DNA of 64,000 nt. Source: Hydractinia symbiolongicarpus (lineage: Eukaryota > Cnidaria > Hydrozoa > Anthoathecata > Hydractiniidae). The stretch lies in assembly GCF_029227915.1 (NCBI RefSeq), contig NC_079887.1, forward strand, positions 21,821,650-21,885,649, in the 5' to 3' direction. The number at the start of each line of letters is the position of its first letter. Position 1 is the first letter of the stretch. Made by a program: the position numbers and the translations under genes. This document shows positions 63,870 through 64,000 of this stretch, piece by piece. A model generated the notes under the pieces. That model saw nothing but the letters and a program-made list of their open reading frames with translations, did no database searches and was not told the origin of the DNA.

Positions 63870-64000
63870 CTGAAGTGAAGTAAATAAAAATAGATATGCA
63901 ACATTTGTTGTATATAAAGTAAATCACAAAAACAACTTTATTCATTCAAAAACACATATTATGTATACTGTATTCAAGATCACCAGGGAAATATATGTAT

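Larger units (their letters stand above)
61749..64000. mobile_element. PIF/Harbinger element, left part
   Basis: Left end GGCCGGAAATTCCCGAGCGG follows TAA (61746-61748), the usual 3-bp Harbinger target. The other units have the empty continuation (CAAATTAAGGAAAAAAAC). It encodes a plus-strand DDE transposase and a minus-strand MADF/BESS protein, the standard two-gene layout. The right end is outside the window. 62807-63252 is non-coding. Confidence 0.75.

Noticed and set aside
1-64000. tRNA, rRNA or single-copy host genes
   Set aside because: No cloverleaf-like or rRNA-like sequence noticed, and all recognisable coding regions belong to mobile elements. A dedicated tRNA and host-protein search would be needed to exclude them fully.

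Overview
The window is eukaryotic: AT-rich DNA with spliced genes (GT-AG introns), no operons, and almost all coding capacity in transposable elements. Elements with P2X7-tail-like, THAP, HIRAN and PHD domain genes, plus CR1-like LINEs carrying a 2A-like peptide, suggest an invertebrate metazoan and most probably a cnidarian. That assignment is inference. I see no convincing single-copy host gene.

Layout. The window is a tandem array of a ~30.4 kb unit. Unit 1 covers about 1-30448 (its left edge is outside the window). Unit 2 starts near 30449 and is nearly identical to unit 1 until about 54828. A third, partial pass (about 54829-61748) follows and then leaves the array. Each unit reads, left to right: a CR1-like LINE 3' part; a fragment of a TIR element here called X; a PHD-finger gene; a Tigger/pogo transposon; a decayed THAP + P2X7-tail gene pair; a Ty1/copia retrotransposon (copia A) inserted in the P2X7-tail gene; a hAT element inside the copia gag; a piggyBac element inside the hAT; the rest of copia A and its 3' LTR; a 1956-bp TTAA element carrying an intact P2X7-tail gene and a THAP gene; a copia reverse-transcriptase fragment (copia B); and the left end of element X, interrupted by the next LINE. 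Unit 1 also has an inner 7.86 kb tandem duplication, so its hAT/piggyBac block is present twice.

The third pass is the most informative. Element X is complete there (51333-59967, perfect 30-bp terminal inverted repeats, 5-bp target duplication TCTAT). The copia B pol resumes on its far side and runs to a 3' LTR (61116-61312). The site occupied by the TTAA element in units 1 and 2 is empty (TTAA at 61703-61706). A PIF/Harbinger element with its transposase and MADF/BESS partner fills the right edge.

Target-site duplications give a relative order: old P2X7-tail/THAP gene pair, then copia (5-bp TSD), then hAT in gag (5-bp TSD AATGT), then piggyBac in the hAT accessory gene; separately, copia pol, then X, then LINE. 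Most genes are broken by stops and one-base frameshifts. Two read intact over their exons: the 201-aa P2X7-tail protein of the TTAA element (both copies) and the 616-aa piggyBac transposase of unit 2. The best candidates for undescribed biology are the TTAA element and element X.
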